64,000 bases of DNA from Agarophyton chilense (Eukaryota > Rhodophyta > Florideophyceae > Gracilariales > Gracilariaceae): assembly GCA_030374765.1 (NCBI GenBank), contig JARGXX010000096.1, positions 124,001-188,000 on the forward strand, read 5' to 3'. The notes beneath the pieces are model-generated. The model saw nothing but the letters and a program-made list of their open reading frames with translations, was not told the origin of the DNA and did not search any database. Within the stretch, counting starts at the first letter, position 1. Every line of letters begins with the position of its first letter. Positions 30,465-42,668 of this stretch are shown here, piece after piece. A program made the translations under genes and the position numbers.

Positions 30465-32945
30465 ATATCCACACCTTTGGATTACACCTACAAAATAAAA
30501 GAAGCATCCCTATTGGTGGCTCTATCAAGCTAAATGTGGACCATATACGTGCAGACCCGAATTTGGCCCGCATACACACTGACATCACTCCACTCCCTTC
30601 ACTTTGTCAACAGAGCATGATTCCTTTGCAATTATCCTTCTCATTCTGAGTTGAAGCGCAATCCTTCTTGAACTAAGTTTTCCGCGCTCTTCATGTCGGA
30701 AACGCTTTTTCAAAATTCCTGAAACATATTTAAAAAGTGTATATTTGGTACATTGCTGTACAGTTTTCCTAGTTTTGGCATACTTTTCAGAAAAACTCCT
30801 GCATTTGGTTGTGTTTTAGGTTATCAAGGCACGCAGACGTGGTTTTACTGGCGAGAAATTGGGCTGTAGAAGGCTACAAGATATTTGCAGCCGCCTGTCA
30901 TTGTGGCAAAGCCAAGCTTACCATCGGACTTTGATGAAACACTTGAAGCTTTGGCTTGTTCTCTTGCAGAGCTCTGAAAATGTTGTGACAGGAAGCCAAA
31001 GTTCAGCGAGATTCTGTTTCTTAGGATAAAAGAAAACGATTTTAGATTTTACAGAATTGTACATTTTGAATATATTTATGAAACACTACTGTTCCATATA
31101 ACCCTGCGAAAAATAAACGGGTTTCGGCACTGGTTTTCGGCGATCCAAAATCATCCTGTAGCAACTGCTTGCTCTATACGATGTACACACCCAAATCTTC
31201 AACAATAATTTGAGAACGAAATAACCCTCGAGATGTTGTTAGCGTTAGAAATTTGATGGAGAGCTTACTTATAGCCATTTACAATAACTATGTCTTCCAA
31301 AAGATGTAGTTGTACAATAACAGTTCTTAGATATCCATTTCCTTTTGATGCACTTCAACAATACTACTGCCTAGTCAAAAACATTAAAACAATGATATCG
31401 ACATTGTTTCAAAATCACCCTGTTTTGAACATTGCCCTGCGTTCATCATTACCCTACGTTCAGTATTACCCTGGTCGAGAAGGGTACTACAAGCGCTCGA
31501 AACTACTCAATGCTTGGTGTTCCATTTGTTAGCGTGTGTTTAATTTGAATGGGAAGTCATGATCAGCGCTTTGTGACAGCTGAAAACAATGTTGCGGACA
31601 TCTAGACTCGAAAGATCCTGCTTTGGAAAGCATTTGGGCCTTTCCTGTGCTGTACGGATGTATGTGACACAAAGGCGAAAGACTAGAACGCATAGAAAAG
31701 GAAAAGGTCGATAGAAAAGGTTGAAACGATAAAGGGAAGCAATACTGAGTTTGAAGGTAAAGTTTTGGAGGGAAAGTCTTAAAGGGGAACTCGTCTGCCC
31801 CACCGGTTCTCACCTGGAGTGGTCTGGAGGGTTTATATAGACGCTTGAACTAAACAGAGCCACCGGGGAACAGCGGGAAATTCGTCATTTTTTATGCTAG
31901 AGGGCATATACGGCGTGTGTAAAATCAAAATTGCTTGAAATAAATAATGACTCAGAGTTCTTGTCACACAAGAGTTTTTAAAAATTTTGAGATTTGTAAC
32001 ACTTACATTTATCCTTCGTACAGTTCGCGAAAGATATCACCGTATGGTCGCACCGGAAAATCAACTACTTTACGCACAACTTACGCGTGAAGGTTGCACA
32101 TACAGAATTTTGCATTGGCTATAGGATTGACATTAAGCGATGACCAAAGACTTTGAAAATGTTTTTTTATTCACCGATGCACAACCATTATTCCCACATA
32201 AAATCAAATAACTAGCTTTGCTAAGAGTATCGTTATCATCGTTTTAAAAACCAAACTTTATTTGAAATTGAGCTGTTTTTGCAATTTTTGAAGGCCTCGT
32301 CTAAGGAGAGTATCAGAGCACTAAACACATGTATGACGTGTTCTTGTAGAACTCTGTGTGTACATTAACACAGTAATTTAAGTTTTTTTGAAAAACTGTG
32401 CTACATTTCGAAATCTAACTAAACAGAGGAAATGTTGCAAATGTTCCCGTGTTCTATCTAGTTCATGTTGCGTTTTCCACTTTCTGACAATGCATACAGC
32501 TGCTGACGAATCAAATATTTTAAAAACCCAATTTCGCTTTTATTAGTGGTGCCATTATTCGGCAAAGAATCATTAATGGGACAAAGCCGGGCAACAACTC
32601 ATGCCGGATACAAAAACCCTAAACAAGCTTTTAACAAGCAAAATGGCGAATTCCCCGCTGTTCCCGGGGCAACTATCGTAGTAATAAGAGCCCCTTTGCA
32701 CTGCTTTTGGAAATAATGTCTTACAGGGGGCTCTTTCCCCTGCTGTTCGCAGCAGCTTTAGCTCATTGCTGGACGTCACACTTGTAACCCACATGATTTC
32801 GCTCACAAATAATTCCGTCTCCGAATTCCTCCTCACAATAAGTAAGGGTTTTGCAAAGCCGCCAGAGATAAATTGAGGCCCGATGGGAACACAAAGTCCG
32901 AAGGCTCAAACATCTCCCTCTTAACCAGACGTTAACCCTTACTGA
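30465..32945. other. Long gene-poor stretch
   Basis: Mostly A/T-rich. The only item of note is a TATA-like TCTATATAAACC on the minus strand near 31,838, followed by a 94-codon minus frame (31,813-31,529) rich in Phe/Pro/Ser with no recognised domain, so I do not call it. Minus frames at 32,573-32,954 are also unsupported. Confidence 0.4.
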
Positions 32946-33155
32946 TTGCTTCAAGAGGTGTTCTTGTTGGATGGTCTATCAAACGTGTCATCCTCTCCGC
33001 AATATCATGGTCGTGTAGCTGCCCTTTACATACTTGACATGAGGAAAACAAGCTGGAAAATTGTTTCCCGAGTTGGAATCTACAACGTGGACCTTGCGAC
33101 GTGTTCCAACAGTATTTTATTTTTGTGTGGTCGGCTTCCCACCAACTCGGTAAGG

Positions 33156-33163
33156 TATAAAAG
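33156..33163 (+). promoter_or_regulatory. TATA box of the lyase gene
   Basis: TATAAAAG, 65 bp upstream of the chosen start codon at 33,228. Spacing leaves a 5' UTR of about 35-40 bases if transcription starts some 30 bp downstream, which fits a compact algal gene. Confidence 0.65.
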
Positions 33164-33227
33164 CTTGGCTGGGGAGAACCATTTCTACTTCTCAAGCGCA
33201 AAGAATCAAGCTATCCGACTCAGCAGC

Positions 33228-33923
33228 ATGGCTCCAACTGCTTTTGTTTTCTGTCTCATTCTCACCACTGCACTCGGGTACACTGCCCCAGGAAAGGAGT
33301 CCAAGTTTCGCCATGTCCTTGATCGGTCTAAATTACAGTCTCCAGATTCAAGCACTGCGGTTAAAAAACCGTTCGAAGTCGCTGATTGGTATTTTTATCG
33401 TGACAGCAGTAAGGATATGGTTTTTAAGATGAAAGGTGAGAAAAAGCGCACAGAACTTCGCCAAATGACCACAGGTGGTGATAACTCGGCTTGGAAGGTT
33501 AGTGGTTCAGAAAAATTGACGGCCGAACTATCTATTCCAAATCAACCGTCTGGAATAGATGAGGTCACATTCCTCCAAGTACACTGCGGTGTAAAGCCTG
33601 CTCTAAGAATTAGTTGGATGAGGAATTTCAGGGGTAACGAAGATGCAATAGTTGCGATACTTAGACTGAACGCTAATGAGAATGGAGATACCGAGAAATA
33701 CTACTTGGGGAAACGAAGTTCAGAAATGAAAGATTATGTTGTGCTTGTGAAAGATAGCAAGATATATGTTTCGATTGATGGCAAGAAGGTCGGACCATCT
33801 CCGATGAAGGCATCGTTCTGGAAGTCGTACTCCTGTTACTTCAAGGCTGGTGTGTATATTATACATGAATCTAAGAGTTCTGCAGTTGCCCGTTCGACGT
33901 TTAGAAATCTTCGCTGGCCTTAA
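33228..33923 (+). CDS. Secreted family-7 polysaccharide lyase (alginate-lyase-like)
   Basis: 231 residues, no intron. A signal peptide (MAPTAFVFCLILTTALG) directs secretion. The mature protein has the three PL7 signatures that line the active cleft: KKRTELRQM (RxELR, substrate binding), FLQVHCG (the Q(I/V)H motif whose His is catalytic) and YFKAGVYI (YFKAGxY with the catalytic Tyr). PL7 enzymes cut alginate by beta-elimination. Overall length matches single-domain PL7 enzymes, which form a beta-jelly roll. The frame is open 94 codons further upstream, but that part contains the TATA box, so the Met at 33,228 is the start. Red algae are not known for alginate, so the true substrate may be alginate of other algae or another uronic polymer. 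PL7 genes have been described in red algae (for example in Pyropia). Confidence 0.9.
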   Translation: MAPTAFVFCLILTTALGYTAPGKESKFRHVLDRSKLQSPDSSTAVKKPFEVADWYFYRDSSKDMVFKMKGEKKRTELRQMTTGGDNSAWKVSGSEKLTAELSIPNQPSGIDEVTFLQVHCGVKPALRISWMRNFRGNEDAIVAILRLNANENGDTEKYYLGKRSSEMKDYVVLVKDSKIYVSIDGKKVGPSPMKASFWKSYSCYFKAGVYIIHESKSSAVARSTFRNLRWP

Positions 33924-36900
33924 GTTGCAGGCGAAAAAGACAGTCATATTCGCATGACCGTAAGTACTGATGCCTGTCGAGATTCAAGAACGCAAGACAT
34001 TTAAGGTATCCTGCACTAAAAATAGTCGTGGTTTGAAAGGCGTTACTTATTGTCTTATACTGTTGACGAGTGCTTCCAGCTGTGACACAATGAACCTTTC
34101 CAAGCACTTCAATCTACGTCTTTTCCTGGGCTGTAATAGAGGCTAGTCTACATCGTAAGTTAGAGAATTATTAGTTCGTCACAATTCTGCTCGCGTGGCG
34201 TTCGCAGAGGGACTCGTAGATGGGGCACAAAAAAACCGCTATGATGGGGATGCTGCCAAAAATCCACCAGAAGATCAGGTATTCTTCAATTTTGTTCTCT
34301 TATGCAGCTTGTAAAAACTGTATCGGAATAGTGGTGCAAAGTTAGAACCGAAACGATAGGAACCATCTACAAAACGTGAAAAGCTTGTGACCAGTAACAT
34401 GAAGCTGCAAGATACTTTTGCCTATCTACTGTAAATATGGCAGCCTGAATTACAGACAGTAAAATGTGGGATTGAAGTAGATCCGCAGAACGTTTGAATA
34501 GGAGCAGTGACCAATGGTTTTGTATTTGGTAGCTGGTGATGTTTTGCTTTGAATCACCAGTACTCTAGTCAGGCTCATTGGCAAATGCGTCGTACCGTGC
34601 AGTTCGCGAGAACACTACTATGGGGTGACGCTGCTGGTTGGAGCGCCTGGTCATAAAGAATACAAATATGTGCTCAAACGCACAGATGAGCGATCCGAAG
34701 GGGGAACAAATCGAGGAAGAGAAATAGAATCCACACGGTCGCCGTTTGCTATTCAAGTCAGGAGACAAGCTAGTCGTGTGTTTACTTAGTATTCTGCAGG
34801 CCAGAAGTTCGTAGTATGAATGATCGCTGATCGCCGTTGACCTCATCTTTCGTGTGCGATTTCGACGACCGACTAGCCTTTTGTATTTACGCCATGTAAT
34901 GAATTGCGTGGCGTCCGTTTATTGTATTGTATACGTGTACTTACGCATCTGTAATCTGTTCGAAAACGGCAGACGAGAACAATGGGAGACGACGACCGCA
35001 TCTGCCGTAACTTGTTCTACAACACCTCTGCGCATCTGCACGCTACCGCACTCGACCAGTTCGACCTCGCAATTTGCCGTAGCTCATTAGGACATAGCAT
35101 CCCTAACAGTTGATATGCTATAACGAAGAATGGCACTCCAGCCGGGAGTTTGGTTTAAATCATCATTTGGTTTTCTGCTCGTATAGATAAAACTCGTATA
35201 CGATCTCCAATGTCTATACGAGCGGAAATATGGCTTCCGATGAGACCGAATTGGTCTCGTATGAGGTCAATTCTATTTTCCAAATCACTAGTAAATCTCG
35301 CTGATCTCGATGCTTTAGCAAAGGAAGTTTGGGTTTAGTATCCATAGTCGTATGCACTCCAAACAGGTCAAGTCCCCTTCTTTCCCCTTCCCCTTCCAAG
35401 CCATAGATCTACATCTATATGTACGTAGGCTAACTGCATTCCAGCAAACTTCAGGTACAGTATTTGAATGTGATGACTTTTTTTGGTTCTGCCCGTTCTC
35501 AAAGGTGCAGAACTACTAATTGTTCACAGTAGCGCCACATTCTATTTTCAAAGTAATAAAAAATTCTAAGCATGTTCAACTTTACTTTAAAAAGCTTTCT
35601 TTGAACCGTTTTCTTCAGTAACACCAGCTCTGTAATTTCACAACCACCCGAACACTGATTGAAACATGGTTCAAACCTCGTACAGTTACTTGAAACTCAA
35701 AAACTCTTTCTGAAGCTTGACTTGTTCTAGTAATTTTTGTGGTCAGAGTTTTTTGTTTCCATTATCCGGTGACTGCTGCTGCGTCGCGTATCCAGCCATA
35801 ATATGTTTTGGAATCTCAACCTTTAATGATGAAAACATCGGCGTTCTTAAGAAAACATAAATGGCACAGGTCGCCTTATCACCGTAACACAACCTTTTCT
35901 AGCGTTTTGTTTTGGCGTCACCGCCGCTTTGTGCAAACTCCACTACAAAATCGACGGCGTTTTGCAGAGATCAGTCGATGATGTACCGTTGATGAGTTCA
36001 AAACAAGTTACCATTCAGTACGTATGTCATTTAATAATCTATCGAACCATCTTAGTCCTTTTCTATCCCAATACAACGAAGAAGAAATTGAAGACAAAAA
36101 AGAGATCACTTAAACGCAGCTGAATGTGGAGCTTTCGCAAAACTGAAAGTGTTTCCACGATTAATATGGGAAGCAAGTTACTGGGAAATTGTTTGAACGT
36201 AAAAATAAGGCGTTCTACTGTTTTTCAGATATTTGACGATGGTTTAGAAATAGGTGACACTATTATACATATCGAAGGTCTTTGTGGATACTAAGACCCT
36301 TTTTGGGAGCTTAAACCTATTACACTGGCGTATGCAAACAAGTGATAGCCGAAAAGAAACTACGAATGCAGGGTATACATTGAATCGGGCGGCCTACAAA
36401 AGAAATACAGCGCAGCCAATAAATACAAAAAGAAAACCACCTCCAAATAAAGATATCTGGAGGAAGGCGGTAATTTTAGAGGGTGACTTCTTTGAGTAAT
36501 CCCTATCTGCTCATTTTGTTTTACTTTGTACCAGACAGCTTTTGGTCGGTCGTCTAACCCCGCCCAAGCATCTTACTCGATCAACATTTTCCCGCCTTAT
36601 ACCGACCGATAAACAGGGATATTGTAAGTGAACACTTGATTTTATTACTTCTTTCGGGAACATGAATTCTCTTTCAAGGTGTTTGGTTGCTTTTGAGGGG
36701 AGTTCCATTTTTATACTGGGACCAAACAAAGAAAACGTATTCAACAGTTCTAACTAGGAAAAGGTGGATTTAGAGCATCGGCTTAGAGATTGATTGGCGC
36801 TTTAAACTTTAACTGAACATCTGCTAAGTGTGTTGGCTCTACTGCAGATGTCATAGCGTTGGCTTTATCTAATATTTGGAGGATTTATTTTACTCTTAAA

Positions 36901-37342
36901 TGTTATCTGAGATATGTAAGATTGTTGGAAATGAAGTGCATCGCTATAGAAGATTTATAGCTAATGCTACTCTGCGTTTGAGGGCGTAAGTATATTATAA
37001 TGGTTCATATTTTGGTCTCTCATTGCATCGCGTGCATTTCCAGCAGTATGGAATGTAATATTGTTTGTATTCGCCGGACATTTATTTATGACACGTACTA
37101 GGTCCCACTCAGTGTGAAAATGAGAAAACATTGAAATTTTGTTTATTCTTTTATGTTGACTATATGGCAGAAGTTCAATATTTTTTCACTCTCTTTTCTC
37201 TCACACTACAGAACCAAGAGGTGCAGCAGTATTTATAGTGCATTTACAGTCCTCTCCTGCACCATGTGCTAAGGAATACGACAGCAAATGGACTCTTCTA
37301 ACCTAGGCAGTTCTCCTATACTTAGTGTCATCTGTATTGGTA
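33924..37342. other. Long gene-poor stretch
   Basis: No supported gene. A small inverted repeat, GCTCGTATAGA (35,177-35,187) with TCTATACGAGC (35,213-35,223), is the only structure noted. Short frames such as 36,254-36,499 (plus) have no recognised domain. Composition is A/T-rich throughout. Confidence 0.4.
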
Positions 37343-37615
37343 CAGTGCGTTTCAAAATCATATCCCTTCCCAAAACTGCTCCGAAAATGGAAGTCAGACT
37401 TGTTTCATAAACATATCATTTATACCATATACAGCTATATGTATGGCCCGTGTACCTCCTCTTCCTCCCAAACACCAGCTACGTAGTATTCGATGGGACC
37501 ACACAGGCATCATCCTAGCTAACAATGAGTGAAAACTACAACGCAGCCCCAAAAACATAAGAAATTCTATAAAACACAATGTCTGATATGGAATCAAATA
37601 ACCACAGAGCCTTTA
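37343..37615 (+). mobile_element. Decayed Tc1 element, left end only
   Basis: It starts after TA with CAGTGCGTTTCAAAATCATA, matching the left inverted repeat of the two intact Tc1 elements. About 100 bp further on it encodes a relic of the same transposase N-terminus: MAR.PPL, later LQRSPKNIRNSIKHN, aligned with the MARGAPL...LKRSPKTISNFIKNP of the intact copies, with stops. The catalytic domain and right end are missing. Confidence 0.75.
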
Positions 37616-38239
37616 TTCATTTTTCTCTAAAACATAAACATAAAGAACTATATGTTAGCTATGCTGTAGTACGTTTTTTTCAAGGCTGACATTGACTGCA
37701 TGAGAAAGAGAAGGCTCTCTGCGTATCTCACAGTTGAAGAGATGGTTTTTGTTGTGAGTTTCTTCGTAGAAAGCAACCTCGAAGAACAAGAACAGAATGA
37801 AATGAATTGCGTCTACTCCAGTGATGAGGATTCGAGTGACGAGAACAACAGCACATGGTACACAGTAGAAGGCAGCTTCACTCTTCTCAAGGGCGATAAA
37901 ATTTTCTTGGTACACTCGTCGTTCCTACACGGCAGATCCTACAGCCAGAACATAGAGACAGCTTGAGCAACGATGAATGAAGACCTCTTGCACAGTGAAG
38001 AGAGCCAATTCAAAGGGATCTACTTGGAAACATGTGTGAACCCATTTTTCGTCATGTTTAACTCTCCACACAGAGCCTACTGTGACAAGATGGACGTTCC
38101 ATGACGTCTAGAATAAGATGAAAAACGAAAAATTGTTGGGATTTAGGGAATAAAGATATCTAGGACACAGCAACCATCCCAACTTTTTGGGATGTAAATC
38201 ATGTGATTGATGCAATCTTCCAAATTATTGACGGTAATT
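37616..38239 (+). other. Short acidic open frame and flanks, unknown
   Basis: An 88-codon frame (37,700-37,966) has an acidic Ser-rich middle (SSDEDSSDENNST) and then reads on past a stop in protein-like fashion (EDLLHSEESQFKG). It could be a fragment of a decayed transposon or host gene. Nothing identifies it. Confidence 0.2.
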
Positions 38240-39450
38240 TACTAACCTTGCTGAGCTTGAAAGATAAGATAGACAACGGCCTCGATATCAGTATCTAGAA
38301 TCAAAAGATCACAAACGAACGCCACAGGTAGCCTATTTCTTTTCAGAACTACTTCTAAATTCTCAAGTAGAAGTGAAGATGCAAGGCAATCTATCTGGAC
38401 ACAGAAGTCTAACTCAGAAATATTTATAAAATTCTCGGCCATCGGAGTGTTCATGCCTCCATGAATCTTCTCAAACGAGCCAGGCCCAGCGAAATGAACA
38501 AGGACGTTCGACAAGCTGTCGAAGAACTCACTAAGTCGTGCCTCACGTGCGCCACAAATGCTCCTATTCCGTGACGCTTCAATATCACTATCAGAAGCGA
38601 TGAACTGCGATACAACCATACTGTTGCGATCGATGTAACTTACATCAATCAAAAATCTGTTCTGCAGGCAGTCAGTGAAGCTATGCAACTCAACTCCGCA
38701 CTGTTTCTGAACCGTGTAAGATTTTTCAACCTTTGGAAAGGGTTCTCGAGCAGTTGGTCGAGGATAAACCTCAGACCGCCTGACTTTCCACGCATCGACC
38801 AGGGAAGCAAGTTTGCATGCAAGGAGTTCCTTGACAGTGCTAAAACCGAAGGTATATCCGTTTTGGAAGCCCAGATCGAGTCTCCCTCGCCTATATCACA
38901 TGTAGAAAGGTACAATGGTGCACTACGAGTGGCGTATTTGAAATTTCGAGAGACGATGCCTAGATCCATGTAGTCAGACAATGACTGCTTGCAAATGGCG
39001 GTGGAAGCAGTGAACGACAATGTAGGACCTGAAGCGCTGTGTCCCACTCCCTTGATCTACGGATCACTGCCCTGACCAGCATATAGAACCCCAGCAGCGT
39101 CAGAAGTGGAACGAGCAAAGGCCACTGAAACTGCAAAGGTGAAGATCCAGAAAGATCAAGCGCGACGCAGGATTTCATTTGGGTTCAAGCACAGTGGTGG
39201 ACCGAAGGCCAAAGAACACACCGCCACACTCATGAAGCTTCCATCAGAATTCCCGGTACACGTCTTTACAGATACAACAAAACATTGGGAAGGTCCATTT
39301 CCGTTCACTCAGATTGAAGGAGAGACTGTAGTCTTACCATTGTCCTGTGGCAGACGAATATTCCGATCTCACGTTTTGAAGCCAATGAACACTTCTGATA
39401 TCGACCTTCAGCCCCGCGCTACTTGTATGAATGTCGACAGTTAGTGACAT
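38240..39450 (+). pseudogene. Copia lineage B integrase relic
   Basis: Plus-strand translation with frame changes follows a fungal/oomycete-style Ty1/copia integrase. The HHCC zinc finger has ILGHRSVHASMNLLKRA and KSCLTCATNAP. The core has Asp in HTVAIDVTYIN, the second Asp region DQGSKFACKEFL, and Glu in IESPSPISHVERYNGA. The C-terminal part has QARRRISFGFKHSGGPK and then GPFPFTQIEGETVVLPL, RRIFRSHVLKP. Stops (for example after NAPIP and after PRSM) disable it. The longer minus-strand frames over 38,242-39,047 are shadows. No LTRs seen. Confidence 0.8.
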
Positions 39451-39546
39451 GATGCCATGTAGTGCGCACGCGAGCCCTCGCAAGCTCTGATGTCCGCTCA
39501 GACTTGCATTTGCAGTTAGTTCTTATACATGAACATTTAATACTGT

Positions 39547-39740
39547 CTATATAATCCCAGGAAGATGACTGAGCCGGTTATCTGACCGAGTATCGCATCT
39601 TATTCGCACCCGAGTTGTCTTAGAATCATCGCTATGGCCATTATCCCACTGTATCGTCAGCAATGAGCCCCGCACTAGCTTCACCCTCCTATACGCCCAG
39701 CCGTCCACGTTTTTTATAGGACTTGAAAAATATCCCATGT
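39547..39740 (-). other. Possible Tudor-like fragment, minus strand
   Basis: Minus translation contains DGWAYRRVKLVRGSLLTIQW followed by DNGHSDD, which resembles the small Tudor-like barrel seen in the copia A polyprotein at about 50.74 kb. It lies between two plus-strand copia relics and may be debris of a further element in the opposite orientation. Weak evidence. Confidence 0.25.
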
Positions 39741-41889
39741 ACTGACAGCAAAGGCAACCGGGAGGACTGCGCAAAATCGATGGTAATATTGACGTCGTTC
39801 CACGAGAAATTGCTCGACTCAAATTCGAACAAAACAGAATTATCACTTTCTAGCATAATGCTGAAGAGCCAGATGTTCGGAAAGGCTCGAGACCTATGCT
39901 ACACGATCAGTGACGAAGATGTCCCCTCGAATGAAGGAGCCAAGAAGATTGTCAAAACCATCTATAAGAATGATTTGCTGTCAGTTCTCATCGAAGTTTT
40001 TGGAAAATACATCAGGCTTCTCAACATGAAGTGCCACAGCAATTAATCGTTCCACATTTTCGAACTCAGATTCGATGCGCAGGCTTCCAAGGTTAACGGC
40101 AAACGGCAAGTCTGGATCCCCTCAGTTGCCCGAGTCGCTGACAGCTTTCATGCCATTGGCAAACTCCGGTGTCTGAAATGGACAAGGTGTCTCGGAGCCT
40201 GCAGCAGCGTCAACGAATAGCACTTGGACAGCCGCGTCGACGACGACGGATTATCGTTACACAGTACAGTATGAGAAAGTCGCGTCTGTCCTTCACCAGT
40301 GTGATGATGTCTCTCATTTACACTCAACTAGTTCTCGAAAGCCGCTTCCAATCGTTGCCAATGCGGCAAAGCTCCAGCCACGTAGCTAAAATCGCCCGGA
40401 CTGTCGTAACAATGGTGTATCGCCCACCATGCGCTACCCTTGTGATATTTGTGGGAAGTTCGGCCACTGGAAAAGGAACCACAATCCGGATGGTATCTTA
40501 CCCTTTCATGTGCGCTGCCTCGACTCCCCCGCTGCGTCTGTGAATGCGCCCTCGCGGAACAAGTATGGACAGCAAAATGATGCCCAGAAGAATCCTGTAT
40601 CTTTCAATTATGCTACCTCGGAACGTTCAATGGCCAATATCTCAGCAAGCTACGCGTCGGTCAGTCTTGATCCACTGTTGGATTGCATCGCACAGTACAG
40701 CGCCATTCGACAAGTCGAGCTGCACCTGCAGTCAAGCGACCTTGGTCTCGGTCTCCTAGAAGTACTCGTTTCAATTCTTAATGAATGAAACGGCCACACC
40801 TGGTCGCAGTATGACTTTTATGCTCATGCAAGCCCCCCAAGCAGCATACTTGGCTCGATCGTCCTGAAGACCAAGTCCGACCTTTGAAATGACATCAATA
40901 TCACCTAATTAGTGCTAGAACGTTCAAAACGGTGGAGAACTTGGAGAAATGTCACGGACAGGGTGAAAATTGTTCATCTGGGAATAAACGCCCTGTGCTT
41001 CGATGATGACGGCTCAAACGATTTCCTGGCAATCCCATATGATAGAATTATTTCTTACATCCCCAAAGATTGTTTCACCTCATCCGCTCGCTACTTTGAA
41101 TCCGACGATCGACAATATCTCCGCAGTTACGATCGAAAACTCACCGTGGGCCGATGAGAAGGCCATAGTCGACAAGGTGCACACCTCATTCTGCGGCCAC
41201 GCTGATTTTTTCGACTTCAAGCTGTTGCTCCAACGGAACAAGCTTTGGAACCGCACCGTCGCCAATAATGTCGGCAGAAAGGGTGAATGACTGCACAGTT
41301 TGTCGGTGTACCGCCATTCCACATCTCACTCCGAAGATATCGAATAGCTTGTCAAACCAGGCCTTCAACGAAGTAGTATGCATTGACCACTTGCTTTTAG
41401 ATCAGGTATGCGTGCTACATTGAATGGAACTAGTGTCTCGATACTCAACCGCCCACGTGGTTAAGTCCACGTCCATGCAGGTGGCAGTTGCTAGGTTCGA
41501 GGCCAGCTGGGTGTCTGAATTCAGGCATCATTAAAACATCGGAGGAGACAAAGCGATTCTCCTTGGAGCATTCCGCGAACACTGAAAGAAGCTCTACATC
41601 CCGCTGCATGCCGTGCCGCCCCGCCATCACACGAAACACGCTGTAAAGTCAAAGAACAACATCATGAGCAGTGCTTTCTTAAGGCTCAAGTCGGCAGCAT
41701 GTGACGACTTCAACTCTTAAGCAATCTTTCTACATGGCTGTCACGATAAGCAATGCCCTATATGGAAATGACATGATGTCAGCCTTCGAAAAGGCAAAGG
41801 GGTTTACTAAGCCCATCGATGGCGAGAACAAGGTGCTCCCAGCTGAAGTGGTAGATGTCCGTGATGTATTTACATCTCGCTGTAAGCTG
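39741..41889 (+). pseudogene. Copia lineage A, decayed copy 2 (gag to integrase)
   Basis: It aligns segment by segment with the nearly complete copy at 47.8-52.8 kb. Gag: MLKSQMFGKARDLCYTISDE and IVKTIYKNDLLSVL. An intact zinc knuckle CDICGKFGHWKRNH (about 40,438-40,480), which is broken by a stop in the young copy. A protease relic LLDCIAQYSAI, where VDSGAPYSAI is found in the young copy, so the catalytic DSG is lost. Integrase remains: RNVTDRVKIVHLGINAL, then after frame changes SSAFLRLKSAACDDF and VTISNALYGNDMMSAFE. Homology stops abruptly at 41,889, where R1 copy B begins. No LTR is visible on the left. Confidence 0.85.
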
Positions 41890-42350
41890 CAGGAGGATGC
41901 GGGAGTTTTGGGATGAGAAATTTTGCTTGAGCTTCTGCGTTTATGCTGCGGTGGGGGTACTGATCGTTCGGAAAACAGAACCGTGATAATTTTGAGACAT
42001 TTTTTGTGTAGGGTGCGGAGGTAGTGCGAGAAAACGCAATGTGCAGTAAATGGCTGGTTAAAATTTGAGATGCGGTGCAAGATTACGCAAAAAATTGATT
42101 GGCCCGGGCACCGAAGCAGGTTTCGATCATTTGTACTGCGTAGACGGTGGTCCGCTTCGTATTATTGCGGGGATTTGATGCCTTCATAACTACGCATTCC
42201 CATTACAGTCTGGGGCATATGAGAAAAGATACTACTCTTTCTGTGCAAAAGTCAAAATTTTTCTTTGACCAATTTTATGGTGCCACCCGTCTTTCCCGCG
42301 TGGGTTCAGGGTCAAGCGACGCTTGTTAAGAACGGCCCTCAGATTCCTTA
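41890..42350 (-). mobile_element. R1 element copy B, one end missing
   Basis: The minus strand aligns with 2,808-3,245 throughout. Shared landmarks: GACGGGTGGCACCATA, AAGAGTAGTAT, GGCATCAA.TCCCCGCAAT, AGTGGACCAC-like, TACTGCACATTG and CCGAACGATCAGTA. The outer GTTCTTAACAAGCG end is at about 42,340. The other terminal repeat, present in copy A, is absent, and the element abuts copia copy 2. Confidence 0.75.
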
Positions 42351-42364
42351 GGTTTGGGAAACAT

Positions 42365-42668
42365 TGTCTAAGGTCCTGTGTGGAAGGTTGCAAAAACCGA
42401 TGCGCATCCTTTTTGGTATAATATACTGTATCGATAATGATCGTATGCAACCCGAATAGCCTACAAGCTGGATAGATCTGTACTGTAGTGTTTCACAGAT
42501 GTTGCCATGGTTACATATGCCTGGTTATCGGCGGTCTATAATCTACTTAAGTCGTATGGTCTACGAGGACCGCAGCGAAAAGAAGAGAGCCTCAGCCGAG
42601 AACTACCGCCGCGTAGTAAACGTATTTTTTGTAGCACCGCCGAGTGTTGTTTGTCCTACCCCTTTTAT
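42365..42668 (+). repeat. R2 dispersed repeat, copy 1
   Basis: About 304 bp from TGTCTAAGGTCCTGTGTGG to CCTACCCCTTTTATT. It matches 59,890-60,225 in reverse orientation at high identity, including GATGCGCATC, TATCGATAATGATCGTATGC and AGTCGTATGGTCT. No clear terminal inverted repeats, TG..CA ends or coding capacity. It could be a solo LTR of an unknown element or a non-autonomous element. Confidence 0.75.

Noticed and set aside
31529..31813. Gene downstream of a TATA-like box on the minus strand
   Set aside because: The 94-codon product is low-complexity Phe/Pro/Ser with no domain. One TATA-like word in A/T-rich DNA is weak evidence.
32946..33227. 94 extra N-terminal codons in frame with the PL7 lyase
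   Set aside because: They include the TATA box, and the following Met is directly followed by a good signal peptide.
38242..39047. Minus-strand frames of 148 and 132 codons
   Set aside because: They lie antisense to the copia B integrase, whose motifs are clear on the plus strand.
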